Counted from the first letter of the stretch, positions 53,501 through 62,613 are shown. The stretch is DNA of 64,000 nt from Bog-756 sp963812525 (GCA_963812525.1 CAWEVL010000011.1:868001-932000); one strand, 5' to 3'. A program made the numbers and translations. Notes: generated from the sequence alone by a model not told the origin.

Positions 53501-54915
53501 CGGAGGGTCTGCTCGGCCGAGTCCAGCCGGCGGATGGCCCGTCCGTGGGCCGCCTCGGTCTCGGCCACCACCGTCTGGAGGTGGTGGCGGGCCTGCTCGG
53601 TCTCGGCCACCCGCTCACTCAGCTCGTGGTCCTCGCCCTCGAGGAGCCCGGCCCGACGCTCGGTGGAGGCCAGCCGGGCCGTCAGTTGGGCCAGCGCCCG
53701 GCGGTCCCGCTCGAGGGCGTGCTCGAGAGAGCCGACCTGCCCCTCGGCCACCGTCACCGCCTCCTCGGCCTGCCGCAGCTCGGCCCCGTCCCCCCAGGCG
53801 TCGAGGTGGACCTGGAGCTCGGTGGCGGCCTCCGCCTCGGCGGCGGCCACCACGTCCTGTTCGGGGGCCAGGGCGGCCACCTCGACCTCGGTGGCCTGCA
53901 GCTCGCCGGCCAGGCGGGCACCCTCGGCCTCCAAGGTGGACACCACGTCGGCATCGGCGGCGGCGTCGAGGGCCTGGGCCAGGGAGCGCTGCCGCTCGCG
54001 GAGCACGCCGGACAGGCCGCGGGCCCGCTCCACCATGCCCTCGGTCCGCCCCAGCGCCGAGGCCAGGTCGGACTCCCGTTGGGCCGACATCTCGTCCGCC
54101 GTGCGCTCGGTGTCGGCGTCCAGCTGGGTGAGGGAGTCCCGGAGCCGTGCCTCGGTGGCGGTCAGCTCGGCCTGGGCCCGGGCCCCCTGGGCGTGCCGCT
54201 GGTCGAGCGCCCGCAGCTCGGAGCCGGCCACGGACAGGCGGACCGCCCGCAGCTCGTCGGAGAGCCCGGTGTAGGACCGGGCGGCGGCGGCCTGGCGCTC
54301 GAGCGGCCGGATCTGCCGCTTCACCTCACGGACCAGGTCGAACAGGCGCTCGAGATTCTCCTCGGTGGACGCCAGCCGTCGCTCGGAGCGCTCCCGACGC
54401 CGGCGGAACTTGAGGACGCCGGCCGCCTCCTCGATCACCGCCCGCCGATCCTCGGGCCGGGCCTCCAGGATGGCGTCCAGGTGGCCCTGGCTGATGATCA
54501 CGTGCTGCTGGCGCCCGACCCCGGTGTCGGAGAGCAACTCCTGGATGTCGAGGAGCCGGCAGGGCGCCCCGTTGATGGAGTACTCGCTGTCGCCCGAGCG
54601 GAACAGGGTCCGGGTGATGGTGATCTCGGCCAGGTCGGTGGCCAGCTTGCCGGCGCTGTTGTCGATCGTCAGGGTGACCTCGGCCCGGCCCAGTGCCGGC
54701 CGGTTGGCCGTGCCCATGAAGATGACGTCCTCCATCTTGGCCGAGCGCAGCGTGCGGGGACCCTGGGCACCGAGCACCCAGGCCACGGCATCCACCACGT
54801 TGGACTTGCCGCTCCCGTTGGGACCGACCACCACGGTGATGCCGGGTTCGAATTCGAGCAGCGCCGGGTCGGCGAAGGACTTGAACCCTTTGAGGGAGAG
54901 CGACTTCAGGAACAC
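50584..54915 (-). CDS. smc: chromosome segregation SMC protein with long repetitive acidic tail
   Basis: A 1443-residue SMC. Walker A GPNGSGKSN is at 31-39, the hinge at about 510-640 (GIDGVVGTLLDVVEVD), the signature LSGGERSLVALAF near 1085 and Walker B YLMDEVEAALDDVN shortly after; the coiled-coil arms fill the space between. Normal SMC ends near ALYGVTM (about 1155). Here a tail of about 280 residues follows, with GGAVET/GGAAET repeats, three PAPHVE/L units and Ser-Glu-Pro-Asp repeats. The hinge also holds a Gly-rich insert. SMC compacts and segregates DNA with ScpAB. It is coupled to ftsY. Confidence 0.93.
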   Translation of the reverse strand: MFLKSLSLKGFKSFADPALLEFEPGITVVVGPNGSGKSNVVDAVAWVLGAQGPRTLRSAKMEDVIFMGTANRPALGRAEVTLTIDNSAGKLATDLAEITITRTLFRSGDSEYSINGAPCRLLDIQELLSDTGVGRQQHVIISQGHLDAILEARPEDRRAVIEEAAGVLKFRRRRERSERRLASTEENLERLFDLVREVKRQIRPLERQAAAARSYTGLSDELRAVRLSVAGSELRALDQRHAQGARAQAELTATEARLRDSLTQLDADTERTADEMSAQRESDLASALGRTEGMVERARGLSGVLRERQRSLAQALDAAADADVVSTLEAEGARLAGELQATEVEVAALAPEQDVVAAAEAEAATELQVHLDAWGDGAELRQAEEAVTVAEGQVGSLEHALERDRRALAQLTARLASTERRAGLLEGEDHELSERVAETEQARHHLQTVVAETEAAHGRAIRRLDSAEQTLRHAEQELARSTARADALERALDEARGAAGAELLAGIDGVVGTLLDVVEVDAGWEDAFEAAVGASVAAVVVSGSQPAKAALSRLRQGGATGAVLALTGATAGGGAAGPGGAGSGGAVPVPPGTESIRRHVRPHAAGRDISGLESVLDTLLAGSCCTQGGWSEAIDLALARPDLVVVTREGDRFSPTGWRVRAAGGVVTAALVEEARSRADVAAVAAGEATEERTRARAEVEAARTAAAEAVRADDRNEVAHETARVAHQRVANDLMALAAELEEVRRDHAELDERIVRDTSRAVALRAELPQLERARARAGERVAEARQERQAIDERIAEAALLRNEWEVRSAGLVERRRVLTERLQEVERRLTGHADERRQAAERRTRLEADATAVARLLEVVAEAQARLDSALAELRERYRLQLEAVKAGGARLEELRRQRSASEHELAAARGRLQKIELDLVEATIRRETVVETLRHDLACTPEDALAAPAPELAEGIDPPSRIEQLEAELAALGPVNPLALEELSELGERHQFLEAQVEDVRNARRELHHVIRTLDEEIMRVFDSAFADVNEHFSTLVDSLFPGGTGRLSLTDPEDLLDTGVDVEVRPAGRNVRRLSLLSGGERSLVALAFLFAVFRSRPSPFYLMDEVEAALDDVNLQRFLGLVHEFRGEAQLIIVSHQKRTMEAADALYGVTMAPGGSSKVISQKVPRDRVGPDLGIDEANGAAQADGALEAGGAAETGGAVETGGAAETGGAVETGGTGGAEGGGAHPRVAPVRESVSAEDLPGTGAAEATEPWVVADPAAEFEPDGISEDRPPFVPAPHVEFVPAPHVELVPAPHLDPVPVPDAGFSPEFVAELPADETAEPAGSQAAASEPVDSEPDESEQVDSEAAASEPVDSEPEESESEPEDEFRLEDVINDEPYADGVPAPDGVPAADGGTEPDGGTAPASGAPRSEPGIGPTGWQPRVVRPERVGGSES
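51243..51317. repeat. 18-bp tandem repeats within smc tail
   Basis: About four copies of CCGCCCGTCTCARCGGCA lie head to tail, alternating CAACGG and CAGCGG. They encode the GGA(V/A)ET hexapeptide repeats on the minus strand. Confidence 0.8.
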
Positions 54916-55036
54916 TGCGCGCTCACCCTATCGGCCGACGCCACCCTCGGGGGAGACCTTGGCCGCGCCGGGGAGGGGCGGGCCAGACCGGCCGGGCGGC
55001 CCGGAGCGACCGGGGGACCGACGGGCGGGGGCTGGT

Positions 55037-55067
55037 CCGGCCCGGGTCCGGGTCGGACCCGGGCCGG
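55037..55067 (-). terminator. strong hairpin downstream of mutM
   Basis: A 14-bp perfect stem (left arm 55037-55050, right arm 55054-55067) closes a GGT loop six bases after the mutM stop. It is the most stable inverted repeat I saw and fits a terminator without a U tract. Confidence 0.55.
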
Positions 55068-55073
55068 GTCGCC

Positions 55074-55916
55074 CTAGACCTGGCAGTGCTCGCAGAAGAA
55101 GGTGGATCGCCCGCCCGACTTCACCCGGACGATGGTGGCCCGGCAGCGCCGGCAGGCCTGGCCCTCGCGGTCGTAGGCCTGGTGCTGGTCCTGGTAGTCG
55201 CCGACCTCCCCGAACAGGTCTCGGTACTGCTCGTCGGCCAGCGAGGACCCCCGCCGCTTCACCGCCTCGGCCAGCGTCTCCACCATCGAGCGGTAGAGCC
55301 GCCGGACCTCCTGGGAGGAGAGGGAGTTGGACAGGCGGTCGTAGCGGAGCCCGGCGGCGAAGAGGATCTCGTCGGCGTACATGTTGCCGATGCCGGCCAC
55401 GAACTCCTGGTCCATCAGCAGGGACTTCAGCCCGCTCTTGTGCTGGGACAGCAGGACCCAGAACTTCTCCCAGCTCATGATGTCCTCGAGCGGGTCGAAG
55501 CCCAGGTGGGCGAGTTCGGGCAGTGGCCGCTCCCCCTCGGCCGGAGGGGCGGAGACGAACAGCTCCCCGAAGGTCCGGGGGTCCACGAAGCGCAGCTGCC
55601 CACCCTGCGTGAACGTGAGGACGGCATGGGTGTGGGGGGCCTTGGCCTCCTTGGCGCTCTTGGCCCGCTGCAGCTGGCCGCTCATCCCCAGGTGGACGAC
55701 CAGGGTGGCGCCGTCGTCCAGCCCCAGGAGCAGGTACTTCCCCGAGCGACCGATGTCCTTGATGGTGTGGCCCTCCAGCCGGGCGCGGAACTGCTTGGCG
55801 CTCGGGTGGCGCCGGACCGTCCGACCGTTGCGGACCTCCACCGACTTGATCTTCCGGCCGACGACCTCGCCCTGGAGATCGCGCCGGATGGTCTCGACTT
55901 CGGGAAGCTCAGGCAT
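55074..55916 (-). CDS. mutM: formamidopyrimidine-DNA glycosylase
   Basis: A 280-residue Fpg. The mature N-terminus PELPEVETIRR with the catalytic Pro/Glu, the conserved Lys in GRSGKYLLLGL, GIGNMYADEILF, and the C-terminal zinc finger CRRCRATIVRVKSGG...FFCEHC are complete. It removes oxidised purines such as 8-oxoG. ATG 55916 lies within the rnc stop region (overlap of 8 bases), so the two are co-translated. Confidence 0.95.
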   Translation of the reverse strand: MPELPEVETIRRDLQGEVVGRKIKSVEVRNGRTVRRHPSAKQFRARLEGHTIKDIGRSGKYLLLGLDDGATLVVHLGMSGQLQRAKSAKEAKAPHTHAVLTFTQGGQLRFVDPRTFGELFVSAPPAEGERPLPELAHLGFDPLEDIMSWEKFWVLLSQHKSGLKSLLMDQEFVAGIGNMYADEILFAAGLRYDRLSNSLSSQEVRRLYRSMVETLAEAVKRRGSSLADEQYRDLFGEVGDYQDQHQAYDREGQACRRCRATIVRVKSGGRSTFFCEHCQV

Positions 55917-56697
55917 TCCCCCCGCCTCTCTCGACTTCCAACGATCCGCAGGCGACCTGGGCGGCCATCTGCTCGGCGTCTTTCTTGGACCGCCCCTCCC
56001 CCGTGCCGAGGCGCTGGCCAGCAACGTACACCGTGGCCAGGTACCGCCGGGCATGGTCGGGGCCCGAGCCCTGCACGTCGTAGTGGGGCACACCGCGGCC
56101 CAGGCGGACGGTCAGCTCCTGGAGGCGGCTCTTGTGGTCCGACTCCCCCGGCTCGCCCACGGCCAGGGTGATCCGGCCCTTGAGCAGGGAGAGGATGACG
56201 CGCTCGGCCTCAGCCAGTCCCCCGTCGAGGAAGACGGCGCCGAAGACGGCCTCGGTGGCATCGGCCAGGATCGACTCCTTGGCCCGCCCTCCCGAGAGGT
56301 CCTCCCCCCGGCCCAACCGGAGGTGCTCGGCGATCCCGACCTCCAGGGCCACCTCGGCCAGGACCCGGGTGTTGACCACCGAGGCCCGCACCTTGGACAT
56401 GGTCCCGTCGGACAACTCGGGGTGGTTCCGGAAGGAGTACTCGGCCACCACCAGGCCCAGCACGGCGTCGCCCAGGAACTCGAGGCGCTCGTTGGAGGTC
56501 CGTCCCGGCTGCTCGGCGCACCACGAACGGTGGGCCATGGCCTGGTCCAGGACGCTGGGGTCCCCGAACCGGTAGCCGATCCGATGCTCGGACCAGTCGC
56601 CGCCCCCGGGACGATCGCCCGACCAGTCGCCCTCGTCCGGGGGCGCTTCGCTCGGCCGGTCCTGCCCGGGCGTTCCCGAGTCGGTGGAGGGCGCCAT
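55909..56697 (-). CDS. rnc: ribonuclease III
   Basis: A 262-residue RNase III. An acidic Pro/Gly leader of about 35 residues precedes the nuclease domain with NERLEFLGDAVLGL and the second acidic motif ILADATEAVFGAVFLDGG. The dsRNA-binding domain starts at DHKSRLQELTVRLG and ends GEGRSKKDAEQMAAQ. It processes rRNA precursors and other double-stranded RNA. acpP, nine bases upstream on the same strand, is the usual neighbour. Confidence 0.95.
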   Translation of the reverse strand: MAPSTDSGTPGQDRPSEAPPDEGDWSGDRPGGGDWSEHRIGYRFGDPSVLDQAMAHRSWCAEQPGRTSNERLEFLGDAVLGLVVAEYSFRNHPELSDGTMSKVRASVVNTRVLAEVALEVGIAEHLRLGRGEDLSGGRAKESILADATEAVFGAVFLDGGLAEAERVILSLLKGRITLAVGEPGESDHKSRLQELTVRLGRGVPHYDVQGSGPDHARRYLATVYVAGQRLGTGEGRSKKDAEQMAAQVACGSLEVERGGGNA

Positions 56698-56705
56698 GGG
56701 GCGCC

Positions 56706-57002
56706 TCAGGCCCCTCCGAGTTTGGCGTAGACGTAGTCCACCGCATCCCGCACGGTGCGGAGCTCCTCCAGGTCCTCGTCATCGATGCGGAACCCCACCG
56801 AGCGCTCGCCCAGCTCCTCCTCCAGCCCTTCCACCAGCTCGATCAGGGCCAGCGAGTCGGCGTCCAGGTCCTCGGCGAAGGACGAGGACTCGGTGATCAC
56901 CGAGGGCTCGATCTCCAGGATGTCGGCCAGCAGCTCGCGGATGAGCTCCAGGACCTTGCTGCGGTCGAGCGGACCCTCGTCCACGTGGGTCTCTGCGGGC
57001 AC
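56706..57002 (-). CDS. acpP: acyl carrier protein
   Basis: A 98-residue ACP. The phosphopantetheine serine is in LDADSLALIELVEGLEEE, within the four-helix pattern KVLELIRELLADILEIEPS. It carries acyl chains in fatty acid synthesis. GTG 57002 is preceded by AGGAGA. The N-terminal dozen residues and the RSVGFRIDDEDLEEL region are slightly longer than in E. coli ACP. Confidence 0.92.
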   Translation of the reverse strand: MPAETHVDEGPLDRSKVLELIRELLADILEIEPSVITESSSFAEDLDADSLALIELVEGLEEELGERSVGFRIDDEDLEELRTVRDAVDYVYAKLGGA

Positions 57003-57269
57003 GGTGTCTCCTGTTGGCTAGCGGTCTGGTCGGTCCAGGCCCCTCGGTGAGGAACTGCCGTCCGGAAGGGCCGCGGGCCTCCCCGGCGCCGGGCACGACC
57101 ACCGGTTTCGCGCTCAGCACGGGCCGGTCGGTCAGCACGGCGCCGAGACACCCTGCGCCCGCCCAGGCCGGTACCTCTCACCTGGGCATGAGCATATCGG
57201 ACCGGGACATTCACGGAGTCGAAACACACTGGCAACCCGTCTGACCCATCCCCGACGTATCACTTGGGT
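57003..57269. other. divergent intergenic region
   Basis: 267 bases separate acpP and the ATP-grasp operon. TATCAC at 57258-57263 lies 6 bases before GTG 57270 and is the likely plus-strand -10 box; a ribosome binding site AGGAGA at the other end serves acpP. No other element is evident. Confidence 0.5.
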
Positions 57270-58841
57270 GTGGACGAACACGATGCCCTCCCCGCGCCCA
57301 CGCAGGGAGCGTCCGGCGGACCCTCAGCCGGCCCGGTGAGGTGGCCGTCGTACGACCCCGGCCGCTTCTACGACGAGATGGTGACGGCCACCGGGGTGCC
57401 CCGGCCCGAGGCCGAGGGCCTGTGGCGCCACTTCTCCGAGTTGGGGCCCGAGGCCCTGGCCGAGCGGCAGGGCGCCGCCGACCGCGAGATGCGGGCCATC
57501 GGGGTGACCTTCACCGTCTACGAGGGCTCCACCGGCGTGGACCGGCCCTGGCCGTTCGACATCATCCCCCGCATGATGACGTCGGACGAGTGGCACCTGG
57601 TCGAGTCCGGGCTGGTCCAGCGCCTGAACGCCCTCAACCTGTTCATCGACGACGTCTACCACGACCAGCGGTCGGTCAGCGGCGGGGTGGTCCCCGCCGA
57701 GCTGGTCTCGGGCTCCCCCAACTTCCGTCGGGAGTGCGTCGGGGTGGACCCGCCCGGCGGGATCTGGGCCCACATCTGCGGCAGCGACCTCATCCGCGAC
57801 GCCGACGGCACGGTCTACGTCCTGGAGGACAACCTGCGGGTCCCTTCGGGGGTGTCCTACCTGCTCGAGAACCGGATGGTGGCCAAGCACGTCTTCCCCG
57901 AGATGTTCCGCCACTACAGCATCGAGCCCGTGGACCCCTACATCGGCCGGCTGGCCAACCTGCTGGCCTCCGTGTCCCCGTCCACCGGTGACCCCACCAT
58001 CGTGGTGCTGACCCCCGGCATCTACAACTCCGCCTATTTCGAGCACGCCTTCCTGGCCCAGCAGCTGGGGGTGGAGCTGGTGGAGGGGGGCGACCTGGTG
58101 GTGCTGGACGACGACTGCGTGTACGCCCGCACCATCGACGGCCTGCAGCGGGTCGACGTGATCTACCGCCGGATCGACGACCTGTACCTGGATCCCGAGG
58201 CCTTCGTGCCCGACTCCCTGCTGGGCGTGCCCGGGCTCATCCGGGCCTGGCGGGCCGGCCGGGTCGCCCTGGTCAACGCCCCGGGGGCGGGCGTCGCCGA
58301 CGACAAGAAGGTCTACTCCTACGTCCCCGACATCATCCGCTTCTTCCTCGACGAGGAGCCGATCCTGGCCACCGTGCCCACCCTCCGGTGCGGTGACGGG
58401 GACTCGCGCCACTACGTGCTCGGCAACCTCGAGCACCTGGTGGTGAAGCCGGCCAACGAGTCCGGTGGCTACGGCGTCCTGGTCGGCTCCCAGGCCACCG
58501 GCGACCAGCTGGAGCAGGCGACCAAGCAGATCGAGGACGATCCCGGGAAGTGGGTGGCCCAGCCCGTCATCCCGCTGTCCACCGCCCCGACGCTGTGCGA
58601 CGGGGAGATCGCGCCGAGACACGTCGATCTCCGACCCTTCACCCTGCTCGGCCCCGAGGGTGCCTACGTCACCCGGGGAGGACTGACCCGGGTGGCCCGC
58701 CACGCCGGCTCCCTGGTGGTCAACTCCTCCCAGGGGGGTGGGAGCAAGGACACCTGGGTGGTGGACGCCCGGCGGGTGCGCCCCGGCCCCACCTCACCGG
58801 AGCCCCCCGGTCCACACGCGGCCCGACGGCCGGCCGGATGA
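57270..58841 (+). CDS. circularly permuted ATP-grasp (type 2) protein
   Basis: A 523-residue protein of the DUF404/DUF407 circularly permuted ATP-grasp family. Landmarks are GVTFTVYEG, PFDIIPRMM, EWHLVESGLVQRLNALNLFI (cited as LVQRLNALNLF), VLEDNLRVPSGVSYLLENR, LTPGIYNSAYFEHAFLAQ, VKPANESGGYGVLVG, and HVDLRPFTLLG. Such enzymes are predicted amide or peptide ligases with unknown substrates. It is first in a four-gene operon; its stop overlaps an in-frame ATG upstream of the alpha-E gene. GTG 57270 is chosen from the TATCAC box. Confidence 0.88.
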   Translation: MDEHDALPAPTQGASGGPSAGPVRWPSYDPGRFYDEMVTATGVPRPEAEGLWRHFSELGPEALAERQGAADREMRAIGVTFTVYEGSTGVDRPWPFDIIPRMMTSDEWHLVESGLVQRLNALNLFIDDVYHDQRSVSGGVVPAELVSGSPNFRRECVGVDPPGGIWAHICGSDLIRDADGTVYVLEDNLRVPSGVSYLLENRMVAKHVFPEMFRHYSIEPVDPYIGRLANLLASVSPSTGDPTIVVLTPGIYNSAYFEHAFLAQQLGVELVEGGDLVVLDDDCVYARTIDGLQRVDVIYRRIDDLYLDPEAFVPDSLLGVPGLIRAWRAGRVALVNAPGAGVADDKKVYSYVPDIIRFFLDEEPILATVPTLRCGDGDSRHYVLGNLEHLVVKPANESGGYGVLVGSQATGDQLEQATKQIEDDPGKWVAQPVIPLSTAPTLCDGEIAPRHVDLRPFTLLGPEGAYVTRGGLTRVARHAGSLVVNSSQGGGSKDTWVVDARRVRPGPTSPEPPGPHAARRPAG

Positions 58842-58921
58842 CCCATCCCTCCGACCCGGACGGCCGGTCCCACCACCCGTCCGCCGACCACGACCCGAAC
58901 CGCGAATCGAAGGAGCCCACC

Positions 58922-59899
58922 ATGCTGCTCGCACGAATGGCCGACGCCGTCTACTGGGCCGGGCGCTACCTCGAGCGCGCCGAAGGCACCGCCCGGATCG
59001 TCCAGGTCCACACCGACGCCCACGTGGACCTGCCGGTGGGTGAGGACGTGGGCTGGGAGCCGCTGCTGGCCATCGTGGGCGTGGACAGCGAGTTCGCCGA
59101 GCAGTACTCGGCCGCGGCCGGGGAGGACGGAGGCGCGGCCGAACACGATGTCATCGAGTTCCTCCTCCACGGGGAGGACAACACCTCGTCCATCCTGTCG
59201 TCCATCGCCACGGCGCGTGAGAACCTCCGCACGGCCCGCCCGGTGGTGCCCCGCGAGGCGTGGGAGGCCTGCAACAACCTGTGGCTGGCCAGCTCCGACA
59301 ACCTGGCCGAGGCCGCCACCCGTGAGGGCCGGGTGCTGTGGCTCCGACGGGTCATCGCCGGTTGCCAGCGGATGAACGGTATCTTGCTCGGGACCATGAG
59401 CCGAGACGAAGCCATGTCGTTCCTGACCATCGGCCAGAACCTCGAGCGGGCCGACCTGACCACCCGGGTGCTCGACGTGCGCTCCGAGAGCCTGCGGCCC
59501 GACCGGGGTGACGCCTACGACGAGGTCCACTGGATGGCCGTGCTCCGCTCGCTGGCCGCCTACCAGCCCTTCCGTCGGGCCATGCCGGCCCGCCCCCAGG
59601 GCGGCTCCACCCTGCGCTTCCTGCTGCAGGACGACCGGTTCCCGCGGGCGGTCAGTGCGTGCCTGACCGAGGCCCGGGCCCAGCTGAAGGGGCTGGCCCG
59701 TGCGGAGGACGCCCTCGACGCCTGCGCCATCGCCTCGTTGATCGTGGCCTCGGCCGCCGTGCCCCACCTGACGCTCGGCGGGCTGAGCGAGTTCCTCGAC
59801 GAGGTGCAGGTGGCCCTGGACGACATCCACCGGATGGTCGACGAGACCTACTTCCGCCCGAACTCCGTGGGATGGCGGCCCGAGTCGGTGGCGTCGTAG
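58922..59899 (+). CDS. alpha-E domain protein
   Basis: A 325-residue all-helical alpha-E family protein: MLLARMADAVYWAGRYLERAE is the family start (quoted as ARMADAVYWAGRYLERAE), followed by SREDEAM-like SRDEAMSFLTIGQNLERADLTTR. AAGGAG lies 7 bases upstream of ATG 58922; an upstream ATG at 58839 is possible. Alpha-E proteins always accompany these ATP-grasp ligases, but no activity is known. Confidence 0.86.
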   Translation: MLLARMADAVYWAGRYLERAEGTARIVQVHTDAHVDLPVGEDVGWEPLLAIVGVDSEFAEQYSAAAGEDGGAAEHDVIEFLLHGEDNTSSILSSIATARENLRTARPVVPREAWEACNNLWLASSDNLAEAATREGRVLWLRRVIAGCQRMNGILLGTMSRDEAMSFLTIGQNLERADLTTRVLDVRSESLRPDRGDAYDEVHWMAVLRSLAAYQPFRRAMPARPQGGSTLRFLLQDDRFPRAVSACLTEARAQLKGLARAEDALDACAIASLIVASAAVPHLTLGGLSEFLDEVQVALDDIHRMVDETYFRPNSVGWRPESVAS

Positions 59900-59928
59900 C
59901 GAATCGATGATCCCCGCGTGACCCGCCC

Positions 59929-62613
59929 ATGACCACGGCGACCACCGCCGGGCCGCTCGACGGTGGGGACCTCCCCGGCGCCGGCGCCGGCCCCGTCCCG
60001 GAGTACCGCGCCGCCCCCGGACGGAGCGACGAGTACCTGGGACCGGACGGCACGGTGCGCACCCGCTGGAAACGGGTGGCCGCCGAGATGGCCGGGCTGG
60101 GGCCGAGCGGGCTCATGGCCCGGCGCTCGGAGGTGGCCCGACTGCTCCGCAACGAGGGCGCCACCTACAACGTGACCCGGGACGGCCAGAGCCGGCGCCA
60201 GGCGTGGTCGCTCGATCCCTGGCCCCTCGTGGTCGATCGGGCCGAGTGGTCGGCCCTCGAGTCGGCGGTGGCCCAGCGGGTCCGGATCCTCGACCTCGTC
60301 TTCGCCGACCTCTACGGCGAGCGGCGGCTGGTGGCCGGGGGGCACATCCCGGCCGAGCTGGTCCTCGGGCACCCGGCCTTTCTGCGGGCCTGCGTGGGGA
60401 TGGCCTCCCGGGAGCCCCGTCGGATGTTCCTCACCGCGGTGGACCTGGTCCGCGACGCCTCGGGTGAGTTCCGGGCCATCGGCGACCGGGCCCAGGCCCC
60501 CTCGGGGCTGGGGTACGCCCTGGTCAACCGCACCATTCTCTCGAGGGTGCTCCCCAACTTGCACCGGGAGTCGGGGGTGGAGCGCCTAGCCGGGTTCTTC
60601 CGTTCCATCCGGTCCGGCGTGGCCTCGGCCGCCCCCGAGGGGGTCGACGAGCCCCGGGTGGTCATCCTTACCCCCGGCCCGCTCAGCGAGACGTACTTCG
60701 AGCACGCCTACCTGGCCTCCTACCTCGGCTACGCGCTGGTCGAAGGTCGGGACCTGGTGGTCGACAACAACCGGGTCTGGCTCCGCACCCTGGCCGGCTT
60801 CGACCCGGTCGACGTGGTCATCCGACGGGTGGACGACCAGTGGTGCGACCCGGTCGAGCTGCGGGCCGAGTCCCTGCTCGGCGTGCCCGGCCTGATGGAG
60901 GCGGCCCGCCGGGGCCGGGTCACCGTGCTCAACCCCCTCGGGACCGGCGTCATCGAGGACCCGGCGCTCACCGGCCTGCTGGGCGACCTGGCCCCGATCC
61001 TGCTCGGGGAGGAGCTGGCCCTCCGGGGGCCGCAGACCTGGTGGTGCGGCCGGGCCGACGGACTCAGCCACGTCCTGGCCCATCTGCAACAGCTCATCCT
61101 GCTGCCGGTCCGGCCCTCCCACTCCCAACCGCCGGTGGTGGCCCCCGGCCTCTCGACCGAGGGACTGGCCGACCTGGCCGACCGGATCCGGGCCCGGCCC
61201 GCGGCCTGGGTGGGCCAGGAGATCATCGAGCCGTCCACCGCCCCCACGGTCACCCACGCCGGCACCCTCGAGCCCCGGCCGGCCATCATCCGGTCCTTCG
61301 CCGTGGCCGACGAGCACTCGAGCACCGGTGACCACCATGGCTACCGGGTGCTCCCCGGGGGCCTGACCCGGGTCGGGGCCGCTCCCGACTCGGTGATCAT
61401 CTCGAGCCGCAGCGACGGGACGAGTAAGGACACCTGGGTGGCCTCGGCCCAGCCGGCCCTGCAACAGAGCACGTGGCTGCGGTCGGCCCGCACCACGGTG
61501 CGCCCGCCGGTGGCCGACGCCCCGACCCTCCTCCCCGGCCGGGTGGCGGCGCAGCTGTTCGTGCTGGGCCGGACCGCCGAGCACTCCGAGCTGGTGATCC
61601 GGTTGATCCGGACGGTGCTGGCCCGACTCGACCAGCCGCTGGCCATCGGCGTGGACGGGGGCGCCGAGTCCCTCCAGGTCCTGCTCACCGCCCTGGGCGC
61701 GGTGTCCGGGTTCGACCCGGTGTCCGAGCCCGACGACGAGGAGGTCCCGACCCGACCGGGACCCGATGCCCCGGTCGGAGCGCCGCCCGGCCCCGAGGTC
61801 CCCACCGACCGACGGGCACTGGCCCTCCTGCTCGACGCCGGTGTGGACGGCAGCCTGGTCTCGTCCCTCGGGCTGCTCGTGGAGGCGGCCTACTCGGTAC
61901 GGGAGCAGCTCTCCGGTGACTCGTGGCAGCTGGTGGGCGACGTCGAGGAGGAGGTGGCCCGGCTGCGCAACCGGCCACCCACCCAGCTGGTCGGTGTGCA
62001 GTCCAGCCTGCAACGTCTCCTCCAGGCCCTCCTGGCCCTGGCCGGCCTGTCGGCCGAGAACATGGAGCGGGACTCGGCCTGGCTGTTCCTCGACGCCGGA
62101 CGCCGACTCGAACGCGCCCAGTCCCTCGTGCGCCTGCTTCGCTCGGTGCTGGTGCGCCAACGGGCCGGCGTCGTCGAGGATCTCCTGCTCGAATCGCTGC
62201 TCAAGACGTCGGAGAGCCTGATCATCTTCCGCCGGCGGTCCGGACCGATCATGCGGGTGGCCGGCGCGGTGGACCTGCTGGTCTACGACGTGGCCAACCC
62301 CCGCAGCGTCATCTACCAGCTCGACCGGCTCTTCACCCACCTGACCGACCTGCCCAAGCAGTCACCGGGCCAGCGCCTGGGCGACGGGGAGCAGCTGGTG
62401 CTGCGGACCACCACCCTGCTGCGGCTCACCGACGCCGCCCAGCTGGCCGAGGTGGACCCGGACACCAGACGCCGGACCGAGCTCGATGCCGTGCTGGGCC
62501 GGGTGGATCGGCTGCTGGCCGAACTGCTGGACAGCCTGCGGTCGACCTACTTCGCCCACGAGCGACTGTCGGTACTGGCCGGCCTCCAGCACAACCTGGG
62601 ACGGGGCCCGTGA
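59929..62613 (+). CDS. circularly permuted ATP-grasp fused to alpha-E domain
   Basis: An 894-residue fusion. Residues about 30-530 form a second permuted ATP-grasp (WPLVVDRAEWSALESAV, LTPGPLSETYFEHAYLASYLG, VIRRVDDQWCDP, LLGVPGLMEAARRGRVTVLNPLG). Residues about 545-890 form an alpha-E domain (FVLGRTAEHSELVIRLIRTVLARL, DSAWLFLDAGRRLERAQSLVRLLR, EESLLKTSESLIIFRRR-like). An Asp/Glu/Pro linker separates an insert in the alpha-E part. The pairing of two ATP-grasp proteins and alpha-E domains matches predicted peptide-ligase systems. The next gene overlaps its stop (TGATG). Confidence 0.87.
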   Translation: MTTATTAGPLDGGDLPGAGAGPVPEYRAAPGRSDEYLGPDGTVRTRWKRVAAEMAGLGPSGLMARRSEVARLLRNEGATYNVTRDGQSRRQAWSLDPWPLVVDRAEWSALESAVAQRVRILDLVFADLYGERRLVAGGHIPAELVLGHPAFLRACVGMASREPRRMFLTAVDLVRDASGEFRAIGDRAQAPSGLGYALVNRTILSRVLPNLHRESGVERLAGFFRSIRSGVASAAPEGVDEPRVVILTPGPLSETYFEHAYLASYLGYALVEGRDLVVDNNRVWLRTLAGFDPVDVVIRRVDDQWCDPVELRAESLLGVPGLMEAARRGRVTVLNPLGTGVIEDPALTGLLGDLAPILLGEELALRGPQTWWCGRADGLSHVLAHLQQLILLPVRPSHSQPPVVAPGLSTEGLADLADRIRARPAAWVGQEIIEPSTAPTVTHAGTLEPRPAIIRSFAVADEHSSTGDHHGYRVLPGGLTRVGAAPDSVIISSRSDGTSKDTWVASAQPALQQSTWLRSARTTVRPPVADAPTLLPGRVAAQLFVLGRTAEHSELVIRLIRTVLARLDQPLAIGVDGGAESLQVLLTALGAVSGFDPVSEPDDEEVPTRPGPDAPVGAPPGPEVPTDRRALALLLDAGVDGSLVSSLGLLVEAAYSVREQLSGDSWQLVGDVEEEVARLRNRPPTQLVGVQSSLQRLLQALLALAGLSAENMERDSAWLFLDAGRRLERAQSLVRLLRSVLVRQRAGVVEDLLLESLLKTSESLIIFRRRSGPIMRVAGAVDLLVYDVANPRSVIYQLDRLFTHLTDLPKQSPGQRLGDGEQLVLRTTTLLRLTDAAQLAEVDPDTRRRTELDAVLGRVDRLLAELLDSLRSTYFAHERLSVLAGLQHNLGRGP

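Noticed and set aside
51487..55077. A 1196-codon plus-strand gene opposite smc
   Set aside because: It is a shadow of smc: low-complexity Gly/Leu/Gln composition with no domain, while the minus strand encodes a complete SMC.
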